Source: Gemmatimonadaceae bacterium
Lineage (GTDB): Bacteria > Gemmatimonadota > Gemmatimonadetes > Gemmatimonadales > Gemmatimonadaceae
Reading direction: 5' to 3'
DNA length: 64,000 nt
NCBI GenBank assembly: GCA_036496605.1
Contig: DASXKV010000032.1
Coordinates: 248,001-312,000, forward strand
Shown: in pieces, positions 25,440-35,415 of the stretch
Numbering within the stretch: the stretch's first letter is position 1
How the letters are laid out: each line of letters begins with the position of its first letter
The notes under the pieces: generated by a model
Told to the model about the DNA's origin: nothing
The model's database searches: none
Seen by the model: only the letters and a program-made list of their open reading frames with translations
Translations under genes and position numbers: made by a program

Positions 25440-27536
25440 TTACCAGATATGAGGTACCCCTTCGGGTGGCCTCACCATCGGATCCCCAGGCTTGCAATGA
25501 AACGCCCCCGCGAATTCGGACATGTTCGATAGCGGAGCGTTCACACGCCACTGTTCCGGCGCATGTGGATCGACCGTTACCCTCGTACGAAGCGCCGCCG
25601 GGCGGGTGTGCTGGCGATAGCTCTGGGCATAAGCCAGAAAGTACCGCTGCTCGGGCGTAAAACCGTCGATGAGCCCAGGACGCCCGTTGCGCTCCAGCGC
25701 GCGTCTCACAGCGTCGAATCCCGTCAGCACGCCGCCGTAGTCCGCGATATCTTCGCCTAACGTGAGCCGGCCATTCACATGGAACGTGTCGACCTGGATG
25801 TAGCTGTTGTACTGCTGAACCACGAGCGCCGCCTGCTCGGAGAAGTGCACGGAGTCCGCCGGGAGCCACCAGTCGCGCAGGTTGCCTGCAGCATCATAGT
25901 GACGACCCGCGTCGTCGAAGCCGTGCGTCAGCTCGTGACCCGCCCAGCTGCCGCCGAGCGAGCCGTAGTTGGCCGCATCGTCGGCGGCAGGATCGAAGGT
26001 CTGCGGTACCAGTGCTCCTGCCGGGAACACCATCTCGTTCACCGTGGCGTCGTAGTACGCGTTGACGGTCGGCACGGTCATCTCCCATTCGGTTTTGTCG
26101 ACCGGAAGCCCCGGGCGATTGACGACGCGCCGCCACTCGAACGCGCTCGCGCGCTGCACGTTGAGCGCGAAGGCGCCTTCGCCGACGACGAGTCGTGAAT
26201 AATCGCGCCATCGATCCGGATACCCGACCTTCTCCGACATGCTCGCGAGCTTGTCGAGCGCCTGCGCGCGAGTCGAGTCCGACATCCAGCTGAGGTGTAG
26301 CAAACGCTCATGGAACGCGGCCCGGATGTCGTCGATGACCGCGCGTGCCTTGGCGCGCGCCTCGGGCGGAAAGGTCCGCGTCACGTACGCCTGGCCAAGG
26401 GCTTCACCCATCAGTCGATCTGTCTCGCGCGCGCAGCGCTTCCAGCGCGGCAGAAGTTCCTTCGCGCCGGTGAAGTGCGAGTTGAACGCGAAATCCTCGT
26501 TGACGAAAGGACCGCTGAGCCAGGGCGACACCGGCGACAGCGCATGGAAGCGAAGATAGGCGCGCCAATCCGCAAGCGGCGTCGACTCGATCAGCTCGCT
26601 CGCGCGCTTGACGAAGTCCGGATTCGCGACGTTGACCTTCGCGACGGACGCTGTGAGCCCGATCGTTCGAAAGTACGCTGGCCAATCGACGTTAGGTGTC
26701 AGCGCCTCGAGCTGCGCGAGCGTCATGGGATGGTCCGTCGCTGCCGGATCGCGCAGATCGACGCGACGCGTAGATGCTTTCGCCAGTTCCGTCTCGAGCG
26801 CCATGATCCGCACCGCATCGCCACCGGCCGCGCCCGCCTCTTCCCCGGCGAGCCTCAGGATCTTCGCGATGTGATCGACATAGGCGGTACGGAGCGAATC
26901 CGCGGACGGGCCCTGATCGGTGTAATAGTCGCGATCGGGCAGCCCGAGTCCCGACTGGAAGAGCCACACCATATAGTGCGCTGCGTCGTGCGGGTCCGCC
27001 GATGGCGCGTACGCGAAGACTGCATTGCCGCCGTTGATCTGTGCCTCGGCGATCTGCGCCAGGAGCTGCGCGCGTGTCGTTATGCCGTCGATGCGGGAGA
27101 GCATTGGACGGAGCGTCGTTGCCCCCTTCGCTTCCGCGCCGAGCGAGTCCATGCACGACGCGTAAAAAGTGCCGAGCTTGCGCTGGGTGCTGTTCGTCGA
27201 GGGCGAGGCGCGCTTCGCCCTCGCTTCGTCGAGCACGGATCGAACGACGAGCTCGTTCCGATCCGCCATGTCCCGACCGACACCGGAGGACGAGTAGGCG
27301 GCGGGGATCGTGTCATGAGCAAGCCAGGCGCCGTTCGCGAATTGAAAAAAGTCGCTGCACGCCTTCGACGCAGTGTCGATCATCGTCGCGTCGATTACAC
27401 GTAAGGGCGCGAGCTGCTGGTCGAGTCGCGGTGCCGCCATCTGGCGCTGCCCTTGACTCACACTGGTGATCATCGCGAGCAAGCCGACCGCACGGCAGAG
27501 CACTCGATATGAACTGTGGAATCCTTGCACGAACAT
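25440..27536 (-). CDS. M13 family (neprilysin/PepO-like) zinc metallopeptidase
   Basis: The 698-residue protein starts with a signal-like segment (CRAVGLLAMITSVSQGQ). The C-terminal domain carries the zinc motif HELTH in GHELTHGFDDAGRHYD, the third ligand in GEDIADYGGV and the substrate-binding NAYY motif (VNAYYDATVNEMVFPAG). It ends in W, as in neprilysins, after CKPGDPM. Family members cleave peptides on the amino side of hydrophobic residues. It is probably periplasmic or secreted. It is divergent from the TPR gene at 27677. Confidence 0.94.
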   Translation of the reverse strand: MFVQGFHSSYRVLCRAVGLLAMITSVSQGQRQMAAPRLDQQLAPLRVIDATMIDTASKACSDFFQFANGAWLAHDTIPAAYSSSGVGRDMADRNELVVRSVLDEARAKRASPSTNSTQRKLGTFYASCMDSLGAEAKGATTLRPMLSRIDGITTRAQLLAQIAEAQINGGNAVFAYAPSADPHDAAHYMVWLFQSGLGLPDRDYYTDQGPSADSLRTAYVDHIAKILRLAGEEAGAAGGDAVRIMALETELAKASTRRVDLRDPAATDHPMTLAQLEALTPNVDWPAYFRTIGLTASVAKVNVANPDFVKRASELIESTPLADWRAYLRFHALSPVSPWLSGPFVNEDFAFNSHFTGAKELLPRWKRCARETDRLMGEALGQAYVTRTFPPEARAKARAVIDDIRAAFHERLLHLSWMSDSTRAQALDKLASMSEKVGYPDRWRDYSRLVVGEGAFALNVQRASAFEWRRVVNRPGLPVDKTEWEMTVPTVNAYYDATVNEMVFPAGALVPQTFDPAADDAANYGSLGGSWAGHELTHGFDDAGRHYDAAGNLRDWWLPADSVHFSEQAALVVQQYNSYIQVDTFHVNGRLTLGEDIADYGGVLTGFDAVRRALERNGRPGLIDGFTPEQRYFLAYAQSYRQHTRPAALRTRVTVDPHAPEQWRVNAPLSNMSEFAGAFHCKPGDPMVRPPEGVPHIW

Positions 27537-27676
27537 CGTGACGAGCTCTCGTAGGAGGTGACCCGCCGAACGTAGGACCCGGAAACGAGTTGGTCAACGC
27601 GCGAACGGTCCGTCCGCATGCTGGCGTGCAGCGTGCAATACATGAGCAGCCACAACGTGTGTGACACGAGGTTCGC

Positions 27677-28453
27677 ATGTTTGGATTGATTCATCGAAGT
27701 GCCATCGTCACGCTGGCGGTGACCACGTTAGGAATGACCGCGCACGGTCAGCGTGCCGGAACCACGGGTCGTGATTCGATCGGAGACGCCGCGGCGGCGC
27801 TGCTCAATGAGGGCCGGACGAACGAAGCGCGCATGACGCTGCTCCGAGCGATGCGCGGCACGACGCGACCGGATCTGCTCGTGACCTATCGCCTGGAGCT
27901 CGGCGACACCTTTGTCTACGAAGGCAAGTTCCAGCCAGCATCGCAGGCGTACAATATGGTGATTTCGGGGCACGACGCCGCGGGAGTCGACAGCCTGGTA
28001 CGCTGGGCTCATCATGGGCTTGCACTGATCGACGCCTTCAACGGCCGGCTGGACCGCGCGGTAAATCACTACGCGGATGCGCTGAAAGGTCGTGGAACTC
28101 TCGCCGATACCATCGAGATGCTCGTGCTCACGGCGCAGCACGACTCCGCGATCAAGGCCATCGACCGGCTTGTCGCGTCTCGCAAGGACGAAAACGCGCT
28201 GCAATTCGCGCAGGCGTATCGCGGACTGAGTTGGATGAATGCTGGGCACTGCACGCAGGCCCTGCCGGAGATAGCGAAAGCACCGCATCAGGACCGTCCC
28301 ATTCCCCAAGCCGTTCGAGGTCGATGCGCCTCCAAGCACGGTCAGCGCGTTGATGCCTTGGCCATCAAGGACTCCGTCCTCAAGCAGCATGTGCCCGATC
28401 CCTTCGCGTGGTCTGTGCTCATCGCGCGAGACGTTGCACGCAAGATCCAATGA
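27677..28453 (+). CDS. Secreted tetratricopeptide-repeat-like protein
   Basis: The 258-residue protein has a signal peptide (MFGLIHRSAIVTLAVTTLGM) and GAGG just upstream of the ATG. The rest is helical hairpins of TPR type: AALLNEGRTNEARMTLLRAM, LELGDTFVYEGKFQPASQAY, ALIDAFNGRLDRAVNHYADA, and YRGLSWMNAGHCTQALPEIA near the end. TPR proteins act as scaffolds; the partner is unknown. It is divergent from the M13 peptidase and ahead of the M20 peptidase on the same strand. Confidence 0.75.
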   Translation: MFGLIHRSAIVTLAVTTLGMTAHGQRAGTTGRDSIGDAAAALLNEGRTNEARMTLLRAMRGTTRPDLLVTYRLELGDTFVYEGKFQPASQAYNMVISGHDAAGVDSLVRWAHHGLALIDAFNGRLDRAVNHYADALKGRGTLADTIEMLVLTAQHDSAIKAIDRLVASRKDENALQFAQAYRGLSWMNAGHCTQALPEIAKAPHQDRPIPQAVRGRCASKHGQRVDALAIKDSVLKQHVPDPFAWSVLIARDVARKIQ

Positions 28454-28532
28454 GACGCGGAGGGGAGTCAAACGCGGGCGGAACTGCCCGGACCTAACAC
28501 CTGGCGCCGGGCCGCTCGTTTAGCTTCCCTGC

Positions 28533-29879
28533 ATGCGTCGACTACTCCCTTCTCGATTCGCGCTCCTTGCGTTCCTGTCGCTGGCCGGGCGCGCGGCTGC
28601 ACAGGCGGGGACGGAAGCACACACGCTGTTGTCGCCCGAGGAACGCGTGATCGTGCGAGCGGTCGACGCGGAGAATGCACGCACTCTCGCCCTGCTTCAG
28701 CGCGTCGTCGACATGAACAGCGGCACAATGAATTTTGCGGGCGTGCGTCGCGTGGCCGACGTGTTGCGCGTCGAGCTCGATTCGCTCGGGTTCACGACGC
28801 GCTGGGTGGACGGCGCGTCGTTTCACCGCGCCGGCCACCTCGTCGCCGAGCATCCGGGACCAGGACCCAAGCTGCTGCTCATCGGGCATCTGGATACCGT
28901 GTTCGAGCCGAGCAGTCCGTTCCAGCGTTTCGAGCGGCTGGACGACTCGACTGCGCGCGGGCCCGGCGTCATCGACATGAAAGGCGGCGATGTCATCATC
29001 ATCGCGGCGCTGCGTGCACTGAAGTCGGCGGGCATACTCACGCGACTCAACGTCACGGTGGTGTACGACGGTGACGAAGAGGATGCCGGCACGCCGCTCA
29101 GCGAAGCCCGTCGTGCGCTCACCGAAGCGTCACGTGGCGCCAACGCGGCGATCGGATTCGAGGACGGTCCAGGAGATCCGCATCTCGCGGTGATCTCCCG
29201 CCGTGGCGATGAGTCGTGGACGCTACGGACGACGGGGACACCAGCGCATTCGTCGCAGATCTTCCAGAAAGACGTGGGCGCGGGTGCCGTTTACGAGGCG
29301 ACGCGCGTGTTGAGCGAGTTCTACAAGCAGCTTTCCGGCGAGCGTTACCTGACATTCAACCCAGGTCTTGCGTTAGGCGGCACGGCGGTGCATCTCGACA
29401 GTACCGGCGTCGCCGGGGCAGCGGAGGGAAAGTCGAACGTCGTCGCCGAGCGCATGACCGTCGTCGGCGATTTGCGGACGATCTCGCCGGAGCAGCTCGC
29501 GCGCGCGAAGCAGACGATGCAGGCGATCGTCGCGGCGCACCTTCCGAATACCACTGGGGATCTGACCTTCGATGCCGGTTATCCGCCGATGGCGCCGACG
29601 GCGGGCAATCGGCGTCTGCTCACGCTGTACGACAAGGTGAGCCGCGATCTGGGACTCTGGCCGGTGACTGCGGTCGATCCGTCGAAAGCTGGCGCGGCGG
29701 ATGTGTCCTTCGTGCCGGACATCGTGCCGATGAAGATCGACGGCCTCGGACTTTCCGGCCGAGACGATCACACGACGAAGGAAACGGCAGATCTGCGGAT
29801 GCTTCCGGTGCAGACGAAGCGTGCCGCGTTGCTGCTCTACCGCCTGACGACGAAAGCGCCGGAGACGAGCGATCGGTGA
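28533..29879 (+). CDS. Secreted M20 family metallopeptidase (glutamate carboxypeptidase-like)
   Basis: The 448-residue protein has a signal peptide (MRRLLPSRFALLAFLSLAGR). Zinc-ligand motifs are GHLDTVF near residue 113, the bridging aspartate in DMKGG and the catalytic glutamates in DGDEEDAG, with the last histidine in GRDDHTTKE. The dimerisation domain lies between (SWTLRTTGTPAHSSQIF onward). This is the carboxypeptidase G2/ArgE branch, cleaving C-terminal residues from peptides or folate-like amides. A family A repeat begins just after the TGA stop. Confidence 0.93.
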   Translation: MRRLLPSRFALLAFLSLAGRAAAQAGTEAHTLLSPEERVIVRAVDAENARTLALLQRVVDMNSGTMNFAGVRRVADVLRVELDSLGFTTRWVDGASFHRAGHLVAEHPGPGPKLLLIGHLDTVFEPSSPFQRFERLDDSTARGPGVIDMKGGDVIIIAALRALKSAGILTRLNVTVVYDGDEEDAGTPLSEARRALTEASRGANAAIGFEDGPGDPHLAVISRRGDESWTLRTTGTPAHSSQIFQKDVGAGAVYEATRVLSEFYKQLSGERYLTFNPGLALGGTAVHLDSTGVAGAAEGKSNVVAERMTVVGDLRTISPEQLARAKQTMQAIVAAHLPNTTGDLTFDAGYPPMAPTAGNRRLLTLYDKVSRDLGLWPVTAVDPSKAGAADVSFVPDIVPMKIDGLGLSGRDDHTTKETADLRMLPVQTKRAALLLYRLTTKAPETSDR

Positions 29880-29990
29880 TCTTGGTTGGTGGCTGCTAGT
29901 TGGTGATTGGTGGTTGGTGATTGGTGATTCGTGCACGTTGCCCACCGATCACCAACTACCAATCACCAACGACCAATCACAATCACGCCA
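29880..29990. repeat. Family A G/T-rich repeat with inverted arm
   Basis: After the M20 stop, words TTGGTTGGTGGCTG, TAGTTGGTGATTGG, TGGTTGGTGATTGG follow one another. They are answered at about 29945-29985 by CCGATCACCAACTACC, AATCACCAACGACC, AATCACAATCACG. The two arms would fold into a long imperfect hairpin of about 45 bp. This is the largest copy of the family. Confidence 0.75.
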
Positions 29991-30163
29991 TACTGCCCGA
30001 ACGTTCCGAGGGTGAATTGTCCGAGCGTGATTCGTGCGAAGCGTCGAGCGAGCTAGGTCGTCTTTTGAGTGGCGATGCAGGCTCCGACCACGCCGCCTTG
30101 CCCTCGTGATGAGCGTGTGACTGCTGTCACGATGCGATCTCGCACGTTCGCCCGGGCCTCTGG

Positions 30164-31300
30164 ATGCCGTACCTTTCGTTCGACAGCGAGTACTGCGAGC
30201 TTCGCTTTGGCGCCAACCTCCTTGGTGGCCGCGGCGAGGGCAGCGTGTTGCTGTCGGTACTGGCACTGCTTCCGCCGACAGCGCTGATCCTCGTCGGCAC
30301 CGACGGGCGCACGACGATCCGGCGACTTCCGTCGCGTTTCCCGGTTCGCGTCGATGGTGAAATCCTCGGCTCCGCCTCGATGGAATTGTTAGATAATTCG
30401 CATCTCGAGGTGGGCGAACACCGCCTGATCTTCAATCTGTCGGTCGACACGCCGGCCGCGAACGGCGCGCACGAGGTCTCGGGCGGCTCGTCGCCGACGG
30501 CTGGCGCGGCGGGCCGTCCCAGCTCGGAGCATCCGATTCCAGATATCGACCCTAACGACTTGTCTCCCTGGTTGCTGAGGGAAATGCGAACGGGGCGTAC
30601 GGTCGCGGTGCCGCGCGCGGGAATGTTGATCGGGCGAAGCGAGGACTGTCACCTCGTCGTGACTGGTCGCGGCGTCTCGCGCAAGCACGCGCTCATCGAG
30701 CCGTACGCCACCGGCTTCGCGATCTCGGATTTGAGCGCGAATGGCACGCTCGTCAACCGGATCCGATCTCGCGAGCATCAGGCCCTCGCCGCCGGTGACA
30801 TCCTGCGGATCGGTGATGAGGATTATCGAGTCGAGAATGGGAGCGCGACGCGACCGCCCCACGTGGAGAGCCAGCGCGCGACGGAGTTTGTACCGACCGT
30901 GGCGGCGCCGGTGGACGACGAGCGCCCCGAACAGCTCGCTTCACTGGAAGTGTCGCGCGGCGCCCTGCGTGGCACGTACTACTCGATCGAACGGGCCGTC
31001 TGCGCGATTGGTAGCTCGCGCGCGAACGATCTGCGGCTTGCCGATCCGAGCGTCGCTCCATCACACGCCACTCTTCTGCTCAAGGGTGAGACGTGGTACG
31101 TGACGGATCTCCGGTCGCGTCACGGAACGTTCGTAAATGGCTACCGCGTCGCGACCGAGCGGGCGCTCGCCCATGGATGCACGCTCACCGTGGGACACGT
31201 GACGCTGGTGTTCCGGGCGAAGAGAAGCATCCCGGCGCTCGAGCCAGAGCAGCCAGAGGGTTGGTTCACACGCTTCGTGAACTTCCTGCGGGCGAGCTGA
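30164..31300 (+). CDS. FHA-domain signalling protein
   Basis: The 378-residue protein carries two clear forkhead-associated domains: residues about 140-215 (MLIGRSEDCHLVVTGRGVSR with KHAL and ANGTLVN) and about 265-345 (AIGSSRANDLRLADPSVAPS with HATL and RHGTFVNG). The first ~100 residues resemble a third, degenerate FHA-like beta sandwich without the phosphothreonine-binding GR(x)xxxD core. FHA domains read phosphothreonine, so it may be a partner of Ser/Thr kinases such as the one at 60850. No membrane segment. It is followed by family A repeat arms. Confidence 0.88.
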   Translation: MPYLSFDSEYCELRFGANLLGGRGEGSVLLSVLALLPPTALILVGTDGRTTIRRLPSRFPVRVDGEILGSASMELLDNSHLEVGEHRLIFNLSVDTPAANGAHEVSGGSSPTAGAAGRPSSEHPIPDIDPNDLSPWLLREMRTGRTVAVPRAGMLIGRSEDCHLVVTGRGVSRKHALIEPYATGFAISDLSANGTLVNRIRSREHQALAAGDILRIGDEDYRVENGSATRPPHVESQRATEFVPTVAAPVDDERPEQLASLEVSRGALRGTYYSIERAVCAIGSSRANDLRLADPSVAPSHATLLLKGETWYVTDLRSRHGTFVNGYRVATERALAHGCTLTVGHVTLVFRAKRSIPALEPEQPEGWFTRFVNFLRAS

Positions 31301-31307
31301 GGCGGCT

Positions 31308-31458
31308 GTTCTTGTTGGTTGCTAGTCGCTGGTTATAGGTGGTTGAATGCGCGGCGAGAGGCCCGGCTTTGTGCTAAGATAGAGCTACAGGTGCCCGTTC
31401 GCCCGCTGAAAGCCAGTGGCTCGTGCCCGTGATCGCAAGCCACCAACCATCAACTGCC
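31308..31458. repeat. Family A inverted arms flanking the iorA leader
   Basis: The left arm TTGTTGGTTGCTAGTCGCTGG (31311-31331) has a matching arm GCAAGCCACCAACCATCAACTGCC just before the ATG at 31459. About 105 bases of leader lie between. The right arm would sequester the translation start of the downstream iron-sulfur gene if it folded. Confidence 0.5.
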
Positions 31459-31962
31459 ATGTCCATCTCATTCAAGGTGAACGGCAAGTCGACGACCGTC
31501 GACGTGCCGCCAGACATGCCCCTGCTCTGGGTGCTCCGTGACGTGCTCGATCTCAAGGGGACGAAATTCGGCTGCGGAATGGCGCAGTGCGGTGCCTGTA
31601 CCGTGCACGTGAAGGGCGTTCCAACCCGGTCCTGCGTAACGCCGGTTGCAGCGGTGAAGGGCGCCGAGGTGACCACGATCGAAGGATTGTCGATCGACGG
31701 CACACACCCGCTACAGCGCGCCTGGGAGGAGGTCGACGTCCCACAGTGCGGGTATTGCCAGGCGGGTCAGCTCATGTCGGCGGCAGCACTGCTCAAGCAG
31801 AAACCCAATCCGACGGACGCCGATATCGATGCGGCGATGAACGGGAATATCTGCCGCTGCGGCACATATCTTCGCATCCGCGAGGCGATCCATCGAGCGG
31901 CAACGATGCCGTCGAACCCCACGACGCAGGCCGGCCGCGCACGCGCGGCGAGCAAGCAATAG
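31459..31962 (+). CDS. iorA: 2Fe-2S subunit of an isoquinoline 1-oxidoreductase-type Mo hydroxylase
   Basis: A 167-residue small subunit of the xanthine-dehydrogenase superfamily. Two [2Fe-2S] clusters are marked by CGMAQCGAC with later RSC (plant-ferredoxin type, residues about 43-67) and CGYCQAGQ with ICRCG (residues about 100-140). It carries electrons from the molybdenum subunit encoded 10 bases downstream. The start was placed at [11 protein letters not shown]. The trailing ~20 residues are low-complexity. The gene order 2Fe-2S then molybdopterin, with no FAD subunit, fits the IorAB branch and not the CO dehydrogenase branch. Confidence 0.9.
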   Translation: MSISFKVNGKSTTVDVPPDMPLLWVLRDVLDLKGTKFGCGMAQCGACTVHVKGVPTRSCVTPVAAVKGAEVTTIEGLSIDGTHPLQRAWEEVDVPQCGYCQAGQLMSAAALLKQKPNPTDADIDAAMNGNICRCGTYLRIREAIHRAATMPSNPTTQAGRARAASKQ

Positions 31963-31972
31963 GAGGCGCGCC

Positions 31973-34222
31973 ATGACAACAAGCCTAACGAACGAGCGCG
32001 TCAGCCGCCGTCAGTTCATTCGCGCCAGTGCCCTCGTCGGTGGCGGCGTGCTGCTCGCCAGCTATTTCGAACCGTTCGCTGGAGCGACAGCGCTCGCGGA
32101 ATCGGCCGGCGCCCCGAGCGGCGCGGGCGACTTTGTGCCCAACGCGTACATCCGCATCGCGCCAACCGGCGTGGTGACGATCGTCGCGAAGAATCCCGAG
32201 ATTGGGCAAGGCATGAAGACGATGCTCCCGATGCTCATCGCCGACGAGCTGGACGTCGAGTGGAAGGACGTACGCATCGAGCAGGCATCGCTCGACACGA
32301 CGGCGTTCCAGAATCAATTCGCGGGGGGCAGCACGGCGACGCCGAACAACTGGCTGCTGATGCGTCGCGTGGGCGCGGCGGCGCGCGCGATGCTCGTCAC
32401 CGCTGCAGCGCAAGCCTGGAATGTGCCGGAGTCGGAGTGCGAGACGCGATCCGGCGTCGTTCACCACAAAGCCAGCGGACGAAGCGTTCGCTACGGCGAT
32501 CTCGGTGAGAAGGCGTCAACGATTCCCGCGCCCGATCTCGAGAGAGTCCGGCTCAAAGATCCAAGTCAATTTCGCATCATCGGTACACGAGTGCCGGGCG
32601 TCGACAATCACGCGATCGTTACCGGAAAGCCGATGTATGGCATCGACGTCACGCTTCCGGGCATGCTGTACGCCGTGTACGAGAAATGCCCGGTCTTCGC
32701 CGGCAAGGTCGCCAGCGCGAATATCGACGACGTAAAGAAGGAGCGCGGCGTCAAGCACGTGTTCGTCGTCGAGGGCGGGCCGCAACTCGCCGGACTGCTC
32801 GGCGGGGTCGCGATCGTTGCCGACAGTTGGTGGTACGCCAAGAACGCTCGGCAAGCGCTCAAGGTGACATGGAACGAAGGAGCGACTGCCGAGCAGTCGA
32901 GCGTCGGCTTCGCGACGAAAGCGGCCGAACTCTCGAAGCAGCCGCCGCAACGAACGCTCCGCAAAGATGGTGACGTCGACGCGGCCCTCTCGAGTGCGAA
33001 AGTTCTGCACGCCGAGTACTTCTATCCTTTCATCTCGCACGCCCCACTCGAGCCACAGAACACGACGGCGTCGTACCGTGACGGCAAGCTCGAGATCTGG
33101 GCGCCGAGCCAGACGCCAGCCGCGGGCCGAGCGCTCGTCGCTCGCACGTTAGGCATGAAGGAAGACGACATTACGATCCACCTTACCCGCACCGGCGGCG
33201 GATTCGGCCGACGGCTGAACAACGATTACATGGTCGAGGCGGCGTGGATCGCGAAGCAGGCAGGCGTTCCGGTGAAGCTGCTGTGGACTCGCGAAGACGA
33301 TATCCGTCATGACTTCTATCGGCCCGCGGGCTTCCACTATTTCACGGGTGCCGTCGATTCCAACGGTCGGCTCGCCGCGTTACGCGACCATTTCGTGTCG
33401 TTTGGCGAGGGCGATCGCTTTGCGCCGAGTGCGGGGATCTCGCCCAACGAGTTTCCGGCGCGCTACATCCCGAATTGCGAGATTGGCGCGTCGGTGATGC
33501 CGTTAGGCGTGCCGACCGGGGCACTCCGTGCGCCGCAGAGCAATGGGCTCTCGTTCGCGTTCCAGTCGTTCCTCGACGAGCTCGCGCACGCCGCGGGGAA
33601 AGATCCCGTCCAGTTCCGATTGGATCTGCTGGCAAACACGCCGATCGCGGATCCGACTCCCGCCGCCGGGCAACAGCCGCCACCGCCAGGATTCACCTTC
33701 GATGCTGGCCGAATGCGCGGTGTGCTCGAGATGGTGGCAGAGAAGTCGGGATGGGGAAAGCAGAAGCTGGCGCGCGGTACCGGAAAAGGTGTCGCGTTCT
33801 ACTTCAGCCATCGCGGTTATTTCGCCGAGGTCGCGCAGGTGACGGTGAGCAAGGCTGGCGCACTCAAGGTCGACAAGATCTGGGTCGCGGGGGACATTGG
33901 GAGCCAGATCATCAATCCGCTCAACGCGGAGAACCAGGTGCAGGGAGCAGTGCTCGACGGACTTGCCGAGGCGTTAGGCCAGGAGATCACGATCGACCGC
34001 GGTCGCACCGTGCAGAGCAACTTCCATGATTTCAAGCTCCTTCGTCTGGCTCAGGCATGCCCGGTCGAGGTGCATTTCCTGACGACGGCGAATCCGCCGA
34101 CGGGCCTCGGCGAACCGGCACTGCCGCCGGTACCGCCGGCGGTGTGTAACGCGATTTTCGATGCAATCGGGAAGCGGGTCCGCGTTCTGCCCCTGTCGAA
34201 GACTGACTTGTCGTGGTCTTGA
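31973..34222 (+). CDS. iorB: Tat-exported molybdopterin subunit, IorB-like
   Basis: The 749-residue protein starts with a twin-arginine signal (SRRQFIRAS near residue 11, then a hydrophobic stretch), so the complex is periplasmic. Molybdopterin-family motifs include [18 protein letters not shown] near residue 405 and the C-terminal [20 protein letters not shown]. In the family, the glutamate in GLGEP is the catalytic base near molybdenum. The substrate (N-heterocycle or aldehyde) cannot be read. It lies immediately after the 2Fe-2S gene. Tat export of a folded cofactor enzyme, with the small subunit lacking its own leader, suggests hitch-hiker export. Confidence 0.92.
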   Translation: MTTSLTNERVSRRQFIRASALVGGGVLLASYFEPFAGATALAESAGAPSGAGDFVPNAYIRIAPTGVVTIVAKNPEIGQGMKTMLPMLIADELDVEWKDVRIEQASLDTTAFQNQFAGGSTATPNNWLLMRRVGAAARAMLVTAAAQAWNVPESECETRSGVVHHKASGRSVRYGDLGEKASTIPAPDLERVRLKDPSQFRIIGTRVPGVDNHAIVTGKPMYGIDVTLPGMLYAVYEKCPVFAGKVASANIDDVKKERGVKHVFVVEGGPQLAGLLGGVAIVADSWWYAKNARQALKVTWNEGATAEQSSVGFATKAAELSKQPPQRTLRKDGDVDAALSSAKVLHAEYFYPFISHAPLEPQNTTASYRDGKLEIWAPSQTPAAGRALVARTLGMKEDDITIHLTRTGGGFGRRLNNDYMVEAAWIAKQAGVPVKLLWTREDDIRHDFYRPAGFHYFTGAVDSNGRLAALRDHFVSFGEGDRFAPSAGISPNEFPARYIPNCEIGASVMPLGVPTGALRAPQSNGLSFAFQSFLDELAHAAGKDPVQFRLDLLANTPIADPTPAAGQQPPPPGFTFDAGRMRGVLEMVAEKSGWGKQKLARGTGKGVAFYFSHRGYFAEVAQVTVSKAGALKVDKIWVAGDIGSQIINPLNAENQVQGAVLDGLAEALGQEITIDRGRTVQSNFHDFKLLRLAQACPVEVHFLTTANPPTGLGEPALPPVPPAVCNAIFDAIGKRVRVLPLSKTDLSWS

Positions 34223-34281
34223 CGATCAATAGCGTGAACGCGGACTAAGTCCGCACTCCCATTGCTGATCTGTGTAATCTC

Positions 34282-35343
34282 ATGAAGCCTCATCGAGTCG
34301 TTGCTGCGCTGCTGTTTTGCCTAACGCCACTCCTGGCGGCGCGATCTCAGGTCACGGCGCAAGGCGCGACGATGTCGCCGACGAACGACCTCCCCAATCC
34401 CTACCGCACAATCGAGGGATGGGCGCAGCTCGGCCGAAGCTGGGGCGCAACGAGTGCCGTCGAAATCGATCGGGACGGACACAGCGTGTGGGTCGCCGAG
34501 CGCTGCGGCGCGAATAGCTGTGCAGGATCAAATCTGCCGGCGATCTTCAAGTTCGACGCGAACGGTACGTTAGTGACATCCTTTGGCGCGGGCATGTTCC
34601 TGTCGCCGCACGGGATCTTCGTCGACCGGGACGACAACGTGTGGGTCACCGACTGCGCATGCACTGGCGGGCGCGGCGCGTCCGCGGACACGTCGCGGCC
34701 GGCGAAAGGACATCAGGTTTTCGAGTTCAGTCCCACGGGGAAGCTACTGATGACCCTCGGGAAGGCCGGCGGTGGCACGGGCACGGAGTACTTCATGCAG
34801 CCGAACGACGTCCTCGTCGCGCCGAACGGGGACATCTTCGTTGCCGAGGGACATTCGTCCGCACCGGGAAGCACGGCGCGTGTGCTCAAGTTCTCGAAGG
34901 ATGGAAAACTGATCAAAAGCTGGGGCACATTCGGGCATGGTCCCGATGATCTCGATCAGCCGCACGCGCTCGCGATGGACTCGCGCGGCCGGCTGTTCGT
35001 CGGCGATCGCGGAAATAACCGCATCAAAATCTTCGATCAGGATGGCAAGTTGCTCGATACGTGGTACCAGTTCAGCCGTCCGAGTGGAATCTTCATCGAC
35101 GCGAACGACAATATCTATGTCGCCGATTCGGAGTCAGGATCGGTAGCGAAGGATCGGACGACGTGGAAGCGCGGGATTCGAATCGGCAACGCGCGCGATG
35201 GATCGGTGAAGACACTCATTCCCGATCCCGCGGAGAATCCGCCGAGCACGAGCGCAGCGGAAGGTGTTGCCGCGGACGCGAATGGAGTGATCTACGGCGC
35301 CGAGGTCGGGCCCCGGGCGTTGAAGAGGTATGTCAAGCCTTGA
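34282..35343 (+). CDS. Secreted NHL/6-bladed beta-propeller protein
   Basis: The 353-residue protein has a signal peptide (MKPHRVVAALLFCLTPLLAA). The rest is a repeat of NHL-like blades: IFKFDANGTLVTSFGAG, PHGIFVDRDDNVWVTD, PNDVLVAPNGDIFVAEGH, PHALAMDSRGRLFVGDRGNN and PSGIFIDANDNIYVADSE. This architecture resembles peptidyl-alpha-hydroxyglycine lyase-like propellers, but catalysis is not shown. It sits downstream of the Mo oxidoreductase on the same strand and probably belongs to the same periplasmic process. A similar propeller protein lies at 40901. Confidence 0.85.
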   Translation: MKPHRVVAALLFCLTPLLAARSQVTAQGATMSPTNDLPNPYRTIEGWAQLGRSWGATSAVEIDRDGHSVWVAERCGANSCAGSNLPAIFKFDANGTLVTSFGAGMFLSPHGIFVDRDDNVWVTDCACTGGRGASADTSRPAKGHQVFEFSPTGKLLMTLGKAGGGTGTEYFMQPNDVLVAPNGDIFVAEGHSSAPGSTARVLKFSKDGKLIKSWGTFGHGPDDLDQPHALAMDSRGRLFVGDRGNNRIKIFDQDGKLLDTWYQFSRPSGIFIDANDNIYVADSESGSVAKDRTTWKRGIRIGNARDGSVKTLIPDPAENPPSTSAAEGVAADANGVIYGAEVGPRALKRYVKP

Positions 35344-35415
35344 TCTCAGTGTGGATCAACGCGACGTAGCGCCATCGTGAGTCGGGCCGACGGTCGAACG
35401 ATCAGAGGAGGAGCT

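Noticed and set aside
26310-27404. 364-codon plus-strand frame inside the M13 peptidase gene
   Set aside because: Antisense to HELTH and other M13 motifs; no ribosome site or domain.
29985-30060. Possible second REP-like element (protein trace PERSEGELSERD)
   Set aside because: Only one short stretch resembles the REP core, there is no inverted copy, and it merges with a family A repeat.
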